A stretch of DNA of 64,000 nt from an uncultured Ectothiorhodospiraceae bacterium (lineage in GTDB: Bacteria > Pseudomonadota > Gammaproteobacteria > Nitrococcales > Nitrococcaceae). The DNA lies in contig CAJXND010000003.1 of assembly GCA_913056385.1 (NCBI GenBank), positions 1 through 64,000 on the forward strand. The letters run 5' to 3'. Of the stretch, positions 1-10,093 are shown one piece after another (positions within the stretch are counted from its first letter, which is position 1; each line of letters begins with the position of its first letter). The notes under the pieces were generated by a model that saw only the letters and a program-made list of their open reading frames with translations, was not told the origin of the DNA and searched no databases. The translations under genes and the position numbers were made by a program.

Positions 1-111
1 CGCGGGTGGCCAGCCACAGGCATGGCACAGATCGATGAGTGACCGGACCTGTGCCAGCGTATCCGGCATGACATCGTGGATGCTCAGGTGGATGTCGGGA
101 CGGCTCATCAT
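1..111 (-). CDS. Polysaccharide deacetylase-like (DUF2334) protein, N-terminal fragment
   Basis: Only the first 37 codons lie inside the window; the gene runs off the left edge. It starts at one of two adjacent ATG codons (109-111 or 106-108). The visible N-terminus MMSRPDIHLSIHDVMPDTL contains SIHDVMP, which resembles the first metal-binding strand of DUF2334/NodB-like polysaccharide deacetylases. It points the same way as the sulfotransferase-glycosyltransferase gene at 1770-4040 and would start 22 bases after that gene's stop if the IscB element were removed, so the two may have been one glycan-modification unit. With 37 residues the family call is tentative. Confidence 0.5.
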   Translation of the reverse strand, partial: MMSRPDIHLSIHDVMPDTLAQVRSLIDLCHACGWPPA

Positions 112-131
112 TTTGCGCGAGAAACCCGGTG

Positions 132-144
132 CTTCAGGGCGGGG
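132..144 (-). repeat. 13-base flanking direct repeat, 3' copy
   Basis: Minus-strand sequence CCCCGCCCTGAAG. It matches the copy at 1768-1780 with one mismatch (A for G at the twelfth base). It lies 21 bases before the ATG pair of the leftmost gene. Confidence 0.7.
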
Positions 145-155
145 AGGGATAGCGC

Positions 156-172
156 ATCGTGCGCAGCACGAT
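156..172 (-). other. Subterminal hairpin at the 3' end of the IscB element
   Basis: Perfect inverted repeat ATCGTGC-TGC-GCACGAT on the minus strand, beginning at the last codon position of iscB. Small perfect hairpins near the ends are the recognition feature of IS200/IS605 transposition. There is no T-tract after it, so it is a poor candidate for a terminator. Confidence 0.55.
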
Positions 173-1503
173 CACGCGGCCCTGCTCGCGTCCTCCTGTA
201 GTGGTTTGGGTTGGAAGGTATAGCTATAGCCATCCGCCCGTTGGAGCAGACGGCAATGGCGGTGTGAAATGCCTTGGACCACACCCTCTCGGGTCTGGAT
301 ATTGAAGCTGCCGGTGGCGCGGATGGCGACGCGGCCCTGATACGCGCCCGCCTTCTTGCCGGTAGGCACCTGGGCCTGAACCAGATCCCCGGTCTGGAAT
401 CCCTTCGCCTGCTTGCTTCGCATCAGGTAGCCACGGGGAAAGCCAAAGCGGTTGAGCCGCGTGCGCTGATAACTCCCCCGGCCCGTGGACCGCGTCATCA
501 GCGTCGGCACGTTCCAGCCCGTGACCGCTGCGACCTGACCGACGCAAGCCGCATCCAGTGCATGGGTCTTGGGTACGCCTAACCGCTGACGATTGAATTT
601 GGTGCGACCGCCGCTGCCGGTGGTTACGGGCAGGCCCGTAGCCTTGAGACCTTGAAACAGCGCCCAGCGCGTCGCATTGACCGCTGCTGCATCCTTGAGC
701 GGGGCCTTGGCCTGAGCCTTGATTCGTTGCAGGCGCTTGGGGTCATCGGCCAGAAAGGCTTCCACGGGCTGATTCCCCTTGGCCTGATTGCATGCGTGGC
801 AAGCCAGGGTCAGATTACTGACCCGATCCGATCCGCCCCGGCTCCGGGGGTGGATGTGATCCACCTCCAGGGGCAAGTCCCTGGCTCCGCAATAGGCGCA
901 GTGCCGCTGCCACTTCTCCAGCAGGTATTCGCGCACCTCGTAACCGTGCAATGTCCCCTGCTGGTAATCCACGCCGCTGATCTCGGGGGCTTCCATCGCC
1001 TGTGTATCGAATCGAACCAACTCCTGGTCGATGGCTGTGACCGGGGCCAGTCGGCGCATCCGCGCTACCCATGCAAGTGTGGTCTCTACCCGATGCTGAA
1101 GGCTCGGGGCCAGCCAGCCCTGAGGCCGGGTGCGATTGTCGAACCGGGGTGCCCGGTGACGCAACTGTCCCCGGCGACGCCGCCGAAAGGCGCGGCGCTG
1201 GGTCAATGCGTCCTTGATATGGTGGCCACGGTGCTCCACCTCTATCAGCATCAACACCTGCTGCTGCTCAGGGTTGGAATCATCCTCGCGGATGACTGCC
1301 ACCCCGGTGGTCTTGCTGCCGGGATCGATCTTGATCCGGGTCGGCTGCAATATGGATGCCTCCGCCGTGCGATCCTTCAGCCGGATCGTGAACGGACGCA
1401 TTTTGTGGACCACGGCACGACCCCGCTCCAGCATCAGCCGTGCGCGTTTCTCCGAACACGGCATCAGGGGTTTTTTCCGCTTGTCCAGCACCAAAACGGC
1501 CAT
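172..1503 (-). CDS. iscB: IscB RNA-guided endonuclease (RuvC + HNH)
   Basis: This 443-residue protein has the complete IscB layout. An N-terminal PLMP/RRxRR-type domain (PLMPCSEKRARLMLERGR, residues 12-29) is followed by RuvC-I with Asp60 (KIDPGSKTTG). An arginine-rich bridge helix lies at about 103-118, and RuvC-II has Glu161. The HNH domain at about 200-243 has zinc pairs C202/C205 and C235/C238, His216 and Asn230. RuvC-III has His314 and Asp317 (THALDAACVG). A C-terminal domain (380-443) would contact omega-RNA and TAM. No catalytic residue is missing. The ATG at 1503 is preferred over an in-frame TTG at 1518 because GGAG sits 9 bases upstream and family members start MAV-LDKRKKPLMP. Known family members cut DNA under guidance of an RNA encoded just upstream. 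Confidence 0.93.
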   Translation of the reverse strand: MAVLVLDKRKKPLMPCSEKRARLMLERGRAVVHKMRPFTIRLKDRTAEASILQPTRIKIDPGSKTTGVAVIREDDSNPEQQQVLMLIEVEHRGHHIKDALTQRRAFRRRRRGQLRHRAPRFDNRTRPQGWLAPSLQHRVETTLAWVARMRRLAPVTAIDQELVRFDTQAMEAPEISGVDYQQGTLHGYEVREYLLEKWQRHCAYCGARDLPLEVDHIHPRSRGGSDRVSNLTLACHACNQAKGNQPVEAFLADDPKRLQRIKAQAKAPLKDAAAVNATRWALFQGLKATGLPVTTGSGGRTKFNRQRLGVPKTHALDAACVGQVAAVTGWNVPTLMTRSTGRGSYQRTRLNRFGFPRGYLMRSKQAKGFQTGDLVQAQVPTGKKAGAYQGRVAIRATGSFNIQTREGVVQGISHRHCRLLQRADGYSYTFQPKPLQEDASRAA

Positions 1504-1780
1504 TTCAACGCTCTCCAAAAATAGAACCCTTACGGGTCTGGTGACAGGGCCTTGCGGCCCGCTCCCCTCGGGAATGTCTGCAACCGGCTCCCGCTTTCGC
1601 GGCGACCAAAACCTTCGGCGTTTTACCTTTCACCAGCATGATCCTGGTCTTTCAGAGCGACGAACTGAGGAAGCATTCGCCGGTAGAGTCTTAACGACCT
1701 GTTGCAAACGTAGCGGCATCTTCACCGCTCTCCCTGGTCAACCCAGCCTGCTTTCACAAGCTCCGCACCTCAGGGCGGGG
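1504..1780 (-). ncRNA. Putative omega-RNA (HEARO-type) guiding IscB
   Basis: The region immediately upstream of iscB is unusually rich in perfect hairpins on the minus strand. From 5' to 3' these are CTGG-loop-CCAG (1734-1746), AGCGG-loop-CCGCT (1712-1729), ACCAG-loop-CTGGT (1632-1648), CCGC-GAAA-GCGG (1591-1602), GGGCC-GCAA-GGCCC (1547-1560) and ACCC-GTAA-GGGT (1526-1537). The last three have GNRA tetraloops. IscB guide RNAs are encoded in this position, with the guide taken from sequence flanking the 5' end. The ends given are approximate, and transcription is inferred. Confidence 0.75.
1768..1780 (-). repeat. 13-base flanking direct repeat, 5' copy
   Basis: Minus-strand sequence CCCCGCCCTGAGG, partner of 132-144. 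It contains the TGA stop (1770-1772) of the sulfotransferase-glycosyltransferase gene. Together with the following bases it can form an imperfect hairpin (CCGC-CC...GG-GCGG). Confidence 0.7.
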
Positions 1781-4040
1781 TAGTTGACGGCTTGATCAGC
1801 GCCATCCACTCATCGACGCACTGCCGCGCCATTCGTGCGCTGCGCTCACGGGCGGCCTGCGCGCGGGCCTCGAGTGCATCGGGCGGCAGGGCGAGGACTC
1901 CGGCGAGGGCCGCCGCGACGGTCTGTTCGCTGTCCATGACCAGCAGGCCATCGGCGAGTTCCGGCCAGTCGGTGATCCCGCAGCCGGGCGAGACCAGCGT
2001 CAGTCGGCCCCGGACCATGGCCTCCAGGGCCACCGTGCCGAAGGCCTCGACCTTCGAGGGCAGTACCAGCAGGTCGCTGTCATCGAGCATGCCGAGCAGA
2101 CGGTCGCGGTCAAGCCAGCCGACGTACTCGAGATTCCCGAGCCGCGCGGCGGCGGCCTCGACCTCGGCGCGCAGCGGGCCATCACCGGCGATGCGGAAGC
2201 CAAGCCCGGGGTGGGCCTCGGCGGCGTCGATGATGGCCTCCACGCGCTTTTCCGCCGCCAGGCGGCCGACGAACAGGATCCGACGGGGCGGTATCCGCAG
2301 GGGCGCCAGGGGGGCATCGAGGAAGTCCCGCGGGATGGGCGTGTTGACCCGGATGGCATGCCGGGCGCCCTTTGCCCGGGCGAGCTGGTGCATATGCGCC
2401 GAGTTGCTCACCACGACGCCGGCCCGCCGGAAGAGGATGCGGTTGATGCCGCGCATCGCCACCCGGTTGAGGGCGCCGCGCAGCCGCCCCCAGTAGAGCC
2501 CGGCCAGTGCCTCGTAGTCGGTGTGCAGCCCGAAAATCAGCCGGGCACCCAGGCGCCGCGCCATGAGCCCGGCCAGCACGCCATAGGGCCCGGGGGTGGC
2601 GACGATCACCACCTCGGGCGCGGCATCCGCGATGGCCCGGCGGAGTGCGCGGGGCGAGGGCAGGGCGATGCGCTGGGTGGCATCGCCGGGCAGGGCGGTC
2701 TCGTGCCAGTGCGGAATCGCCGGGCCTTCGCTGCCGTTGGCGATCAGCCGGATGGCGGCCACCCGGGTATCGAGGTGGGCAACCAGATCGCTGTAGTAGG
2801 TGCCCACGCCGTTACGCTGTGGCGCGGCATCCGAGACCACCACCACGCGCAGTCGATGATCCAGGGGCGACTGCCGGCCGGCGGGGATGGCCTCGGTGGC
2901 GCTGAAGTCGAAGGCCGCCCGGATGTCGGCGAATTCGTCGGCGACCCGGGCGTCGTCGAGGCCGTAATCGGCGAGGGCGTGGCGGTGGCCTGAGCGATGC
3001 GTCCGGGCCCGGGTGTCCAGGGCGTCCAGCCGTTCGGCGAACGCCGTGCCGAGGGGCAGTTCCAGGTGGGTATAGACCTGGCGGATCGCCTCGGCCAGCC
3101 CCCGGCGCTGTGCGTCGAGGGGCAGGAAGACCGCGCGGTCGCCGGCCCGCGCAGGCAGTACCGAGAGCAGGTTGCGGTAGCCGAATTGCAGTTGCGCGAG
3201 CATCCGCCGGGTCAGCTCGTCCTGGTGGATCGGGCCATGCAGCGCCTGCAGGCCGGGACCAAGGCTCGAGAGCTGCGAGGAGACCACTTCCGCCGGATCG
3301 CGCAGGCAGGCAATGAACCGGGCATCCGGGAAGGCCGTGAGCAGGCTGGCGGCCAGGGTGGCATGACTGGCGTTCTTGGCGAGGTAGGTGCGCCCGGTGC
3401 CGTGGAAGTAGAGATGCCGCTGAATGACCCGCCGGTACCGGCGCATCAGCCGTTGGCGCTCGTCGTCGGCGAGGGCGATATCGCCGCGGCCCAGCCGCCA
3501 GAGCCGGTCACTGTCGGGGAACGCCACCACCAGGATGAAGGCCGAGAGCTGCGGCAGAAGGCTCAGGTAATCCTCCTCCGGGGCATGCAGGCGCATGGGG
3601 TGGGCATCGGTGAGCGGCGCCAGCCAGCGGCGGTTGAGCCAGCCGGCGAGCCGTCGCAGCGGGCGGCCCAGGACGCGGTCGGCGCGGTCGATTCCGCGCC
3701 ACAGGTGGCGATGGGTGATGGACGGGGCGAGCAGGCACTCCCAGGTCCGCTGGGTGGTGAACTGGCGATCCTCGGCCAGGGCCTCGTGCAGGGCCGTAGT
3801 GCCGCTGCGCGGCACGCCGAGGATGAACACCGGCCGCGCCACGGCCACCCGGCGATAGCCCCGGAAGAACAGTTCGTCCAGCCACAGACCGATCCAGTAG
3901 TAGAGCAGCGCCAACGGCAGGATCAGCGCCAGGCCCAGGGTCACGGCCCAGCGCCGGGGCCCGTTGCGCAGCAGCCCCTGGCGGCGGGGCAGCAGACCGG
4001 ATCCGATCAGACCGAGGGCATCGGCAAGTACCCTCAACAT
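1770..4040 (-). CDS. Sulfotransferase-glycosyltransferase (GT4) fusion protein
   Basis: This is a 756-residue two-domain protein. Residues 31-50 form a hydrophobic membrane anchor. Residues 70-385 are a PAPS-dependent sulfotransferase domain with the 5'-phosphosulfate loop GVPRSGTT (75-82) and the 3'-phosphate site RDPAEVVSSQLSS (247-259). Residues 398-756 are a GT-B glycosyltransferase of family 4, with NGVGTYY near its start, HTDYEAL, GRLAAEKR, and the nucleotide-sugar EX7E pair Glu665/Glu673 (EAFGTVALE). Transfer of a sugar and a sulfate group to a membrane-associated acceptor is the natural inference; the acceptor is unknown. The C-terminus STTPP and the stop lie at the boundary of the IscB element, so the last residues may have been altered by insertion. 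Confidence 0.85.
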   Translation of the reverse strand: MLRVLADALGLIGSGLLPRRQGLLRNGPRRWAVTLGLALILPLALLYYWIGLWLDELFFRGYRRVAVARPVFILGVPRSGTTALHEALAEDRQFTTQRTWECLLAPSITHRHLWRGIDRADRVLGRPLRRLAGWLNRRWLAPLTDAHPMRLHAPEEDYLSLLPQLSAFILVVAFPDSDRLWRLGRGDIALADDERQRLMRRYRRVIQRHLYFHGTGRTYLAKNASHATLAASLLTAFPDARFIACLRDPAEVVSSQLSSLGPGLQALHGPIHQDELTRRMLAQLQFGYRNLLSVLPARAGDRAVFLPLDAQRRGLAEAIRQVYTHLELPLGTAFAERLDALDTRARTHRSGHRHALADYGLDDARVADEFADIRAAFDFSATEAIPAGRQSPLDHRLRVVVVSDAAPQRNGVGTYYSDLVAHLDTRVAAIRLIANGSEGPAIPHWHETALPGDATQRIALPSPRALRRAIADAAPEVVIVATPGPYGVLAGLMARRLGARLIFGLHTDYEALAGLYWGRLRGALNRVAMRGINRILFRRAGVVVSNSAHMHQLARAKGARHAIRVNTPIPRDFLDAPLAPLRIPPRRILFVGRLAAEKRVEAIIDAAEAHPGLGFRIAGDGPLRAEVEAAAARLGNLEYVGWLDRDRLLGMLDDSDLLVLPSKVEAFGTVALEAMVRGRLTLVSPGCGITDWPELADGLLVMDSEQTVAAALAGVLALPPDALEARAQAARERSARMARQCVDEWMALIKPSTTPP

Positions 4041-4080
4041 TCAGCCAGTCTGCCCCGCCTTCATGACCATTCGGTGGCGG

Positions 4081-4401
4081 TCAGTGCGGGCGCTTGCGGT
4101 CGTTCTTGCCGAACTGGTTGGCGAGCGCCCGGTCGAGTTTGCCCGCAGCCTGGTGCGAGGCGGTGTAGGCGTCCTCGGCCAGGGCCTCGGCGACGATGGG
4201 ATCCATGCCACGGGGGTGCGCCTCGAGCAGGCAGTGGATATCGCGGCCGCCCTTGTCCGCGTTGTCATCCTTGAAATGCGCCTCAATGCGCGTCAGACGC
4301 TCGCCATGCTTGCGCTCCACGGGCTCGAGCTTGTGCTGGAGGTGGTCACGCAGCGCGTCGGAGAGATGAACGCCATCGCCGGGGTTGATGATGAGTTCCA
4401 T
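4081..4401 (-). CDS. hpf: Ribosome hibernation promoting factor (HPF/RaiA family)
   Basis: This 106-residue protein matches the short S30AE family: MELIINPGDGVHLSDALRDH at the N-terminus, a basic helix (EPVERKHGERLTRIEAHF), and a second helix (VAEALAEDAYTASHQAAGKL) ahead of a basic tail. Family members bind the 30S decoding region and silence ribosomes in stationary phase. It lacks the long C-terminal dimerisation domain of long HPF. AGGAG lies 6 bases before the ATG. Here it is not beside rpoN or ptsN, its usual neighbours. Confidence 0.85.
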   Translation of the reverse strand: MELIINPGDGVHLSDALRDHLQHKLEPVERKHGERLTRIEAHFKDDNADKGGRDIHCLLEAHPRGMDPIVAEALAEDAYTASHQAAGKLDRALANQFGKNDRKRPH

Positions 4402-4440
4402 ATCGGCTCCTGATCTCCTTGTCGGGTGGTTGGGGCCGGC

Positions 4441-5025
4441 CTAGGGCTGACTGGCCTGCAGCGCGTCCAGCGCCGCGCTGAAGCCGAGCAGCGACATGGG
4501 GATCTCGACGTTGCGGCCCTGCGGGTCGACGATGGTCAGCACCGCTTCGGCGCCGGCACGCATCTGACCGAGCAGCCCCTCGCCGAGTTCGATATCCGCC
4601 CGGCAGCCACTGCCCAGGCAGAGCTGGACGGGGAACTGGATCGGCTCGTTGTCATCCACCCGCATCTGCACGCCCGGGGGCAGGCGCATGCCCAGCGGCA
4701 GGTTGAACAGGGCCACTGGCTGACCGGCGCCCTGGGGGTAGCCGATCACGACCTCGAGCACGGTCTGCTCCGTCTCCTGCTCGCTCACCTGCTGATACAT
4801 CTCACAGAATTCGCCGGCTCCGAAGGCATCCTCCGGCGCGGGCTGACAGCGCACCACCCAGTTCTGGTGGCGGGCGCGGATCTCCGCCTGCGGCTGCTCG
4901 CCCTGCGGCTGGAGCGCCGGCTCGGAATCGATGGACTGGGCCGCCGCGTGGCCGCCGGCCAGAGCCAGGGCGCAGAACAGCAGCGCGGCGATGGGGGCCA
5001 GTGAACGGGTGACTGCCGTCATCAT
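4441..5025 (-). CDS. IalB (invasion-associated locus B) family periplasmic protein
   Basis: The protein has 194 residues with a Sec signal peptide (hydrophobic 9-27, cleavage near AAAQS at 28-31). The mature part shows the IalB pattern: W56-V-V-R-C60, C74, a central PLGMRLPPGV segment (110-119), and C136/C141, which could form two disulfides. The biochemical function of the family is not established; the name comes from Bartonella. It lies between metH and hpf in the same direction with 39-59 base gaps. Two ATGs are adjacent at the start, preceded by GAGGT. Confidence 0.8.
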   Translation of the reverse strand: MMTAVTRSLAPIAALLFCALALAGGHAAAQSIDSEPALQPQGEQPQAEIRARHQNWVVRCQPAPEDAFGAGEFCEMYQQVSEQETEQTVLEVVIGYPQGAGQPVALFNLPLGMRLPPGVQMRVDDNEPIQFPVQLCLGSGCRADIELGEGLLGQMRAGAEAVLTIVDPQGRNVEIPMSLLGFSAALDALQASQP

Positions 5026-5084
5026 CTACCTCGGTTGTCCTTGAATGGAATGCTCAGTCTGCCGGACTGCCCCCGGGATGCAAA

Positions 5085-8786
<3,702 letters not shown>

Positions 8787-8822
8787 TCGCGGCGGACTCC
8801 GTTTGCCATCGATAAACTCACC

Positions 8823-8828
8823 ATTATA
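8823..8828 (-). promoter_or_regulatory. Consensus -10 box for metH
   Basis: The minus strand reads TATAAT, a perfect sigma70 -10 hexamer, with the predicted start of transcription near 8816 and a leader of about 30 bases. I see no good -35 hexamer 16-18 bases upstream. Confidence 0.55.
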
Positions 8829-8841
8829 CGGAATCTGGCGG

Positions 8842-8869
8842 TTTACCCCAGTGAACGGGGGTGCATAAT
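8842..8869 (+). promoter_or_regulatory. Putative promoter of the small membrane protein gene
   Basis: TTTACC (8842-8847), 16 bases, CATAAT (8864-8869). The predicted transcription start coincides with the ATG at 8876, so the message would be leaderless. This would fit the lack of a Shine-Dalgarno sequence there. Confidence 0.35.
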
Positions 8870-8875
8870 ACGGTC

Positions 8876-9241
8876 ATGGATTCCTGGCCGCGGCGTTTCA
8901 TCGCCTACTGGTTCGCGCTCTGGCACCTGCGTCGGCCCCCGCTGGCAACGGCGTCAGCGCAGGAGCGGGCGTGCTGGTGCCGGGATCACTGCGGCACCTT
9001 CGCCGGGCGCTGGTTCGCCCTGGGCGCCGGGTTGTGGCTTGTGTTCAGCACCCCCTTCGTCCCGTATGCCGCGGTGGGGATCGTCGGCATCGTCGGTCTG
9101 GTGATGGGCATGTGGCATATCGCCTGGCAGATCCTCGCCCAGGGGCGCGCCGGCCCGCCGCCCATCGAACCGCCCGCCGAATTCCCCCGGCCCGACCGGC
9201 AGGCCGATGATGACCCGGATCGTGATGATGGCAAGCCCTGA
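8876..9241 (+). CDS. Small membrane protein of unknown function
   Basis: The protein has 121 residues. Two close hydrophobic segments (about 46-66 and 67-88) suggest a helical hairpin in the inner membrane. The N-terminal part is cysteine- and tryptophan-bearing (CWCRDHC, about 33-39), and the C-terminal tail is proline- and aspartate-rich. I do not recognise a family. ATG 8876 is chosen over an in-frame GTG at 8861 because the GTG lies within the likely promoter. It is divergent from metH. Confidence 0.6.
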   Translation: MDSWPRRFIAYWFALWHLRRPPLATASAQERACWCRDHCGTFAGRWFALGAGLWLVFSTPFVPYAAVGIVGIVGLVMGMWHIAWQILAQGRAGPPPIEPPAEFPRPDRQADDDPDRDDGKP

Positions 9242-9349
9242 CAGAGCCCGTTGCGGTCGCGGGCAGCCGCACGGCCTGTGGCCGGTGTATCCGCCCTGTG
9301 TTGCGCGTAATACACTCTGCGTCATCACTGGATGGAAGCTGAGGGTGCC

Positions 9350-10093
9350 GTGACCTATTGCCTGGCGGCGCAGGTGGACGAAGGGCTGGTGTTTGCCTCC
9401 GATTCGCGGACGCATGCCGGGGTGGATGACGTGAGCACCTACCGCAAGATGCACATCTTCGAGTGGCCGGGCGAGCGTCTACTGGTGATGTTGTCCGCGG
9501 GCAATCTGGCCACCACCCAGGCGGTGCTGCGGGCCCTGCAGCGGGACATCGACGATGACGGGGAAGAGAGCCTGGCTCGGCTGGAGACCCTGGACGCGGC
9601 GGCGGCCTATCTGGGTCGCATCAGCGTTTCCTGCCAGGCGTCCGCGGCGGAGGCCGCCGGCGAGCGCAGTCAGGTGTCCCTTGAGGCCACTTTCATACTC
9701 GGTGGCCAGATCGGTGACCAGGCGCCGGCCATCCATCTGGTCTACCCCCAGGGCAATTTCATCACCGTCGCCGGGGAGCAGCCGTTTATTCAGATTGGCG
9801 AGACCCAATACGGCAAACCGATTCTCGACCGAATGATTCGCCCCGGTCTGTCGCTTCAACGGGCGGGGATCTGCGCGCTGGTGTCGCTGGACTCCACCAT
9901 GCGCAGTAATCTCTCCGTGGGTCCTCCGGTGGATCTGCTGTTATACCCCAGAGACGATCTCACCGCGGCGTGTCATCACCGCCTGGCGGCCGAAGATCCC
10001 TACTGGCTGTCCTTGCGTCAGGCGTGGGGGGAGGGGCTCGGCCGGGCGTTCGATACCCTGCCGGCATTGCCGGGTGATGGCATCAGCGAGTGA
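9350..10093 (+). CDS. Anbu-type proteasome-like peptidase
   Basis: This Ntn-hydrolase (COG3484, Anbu/bacterial proteasome homologue) forms large open rings in characterised relatives. I choose the GTG at 9350 rather than the ATG at 9332. The GTG gives MTYCLAAQVDEGLVFASDSR, and removal of Met exposes Thr1 as nucleophile, with Asp17 and Lys32 at the usual proteasomal spacing. The ATG would bury this Thr behind seven residues. The length of 247 residues is normal. It faces, and overlaps by 76 bases at the 3' end, a minus-strand run of zinc peptidase, alpha-E and ATP-grasp genes, the family's characteristic partners. The transglutaminase that usually joins them is absent here. Confidence 0.9.
   Translation: MTYCLAAQVDEGLVFASDSRTHAGVDDVSTYRKMHIFEWPGERLLVMLSAGNLATTQAVLRALQRDIDDDGEESLARLETLDAAAAYLGRISVSCQASAAEAAGERSQVSLEATFILGGQIGDQAPAIHLVYPQGNFITVAGEQPFIQIGETQYGKPILDRMIRPGLSLQRAGICALVSLDSTMRSNLSVGPPVDLLLYPRDDLTAACHHRLAAEDPYWLSLRQAWGEGLGRAFDTLPALPGDGISE

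Larger units (their letters stand above)
132..1780 (-). mobile_element. IscB (IS200/IS605-type, tnpA-less) element with omega-RNA
   Basis: The element carries iscB and a structured region upstream of it, but no tnpA transposase, so it can only move in trans. It is bounded by a 13-base direct repeat, CCCCGCCCTGARG on the minus strand, at 1768-1780 and 132-144. A perfect 7-base-pair subterminal hairpin (156-172) marks the 3' end, as is usual for ends recognised by HUH TnpA transposases. Exact ends are inferred: the repeat may belong to the element, to the target, or to both. It sits between two codirectional genes, and the stop codon of the upstream gene lies inside the repeat. Confidence 0.7.

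Noticed and set aside
8787..8822. Possible cobalamin riboswitch before metH
   Set aside because: A TATAAT box at 8823-8828 leaves a leader of about 30 bases, too short for the element.
9272..9284. CGGCC-TGT-GGCCG hairpin before the Anbu gene
   Set aside because: No T-run follows, and short GC hairpins like this are frequent by chance at this base composition.
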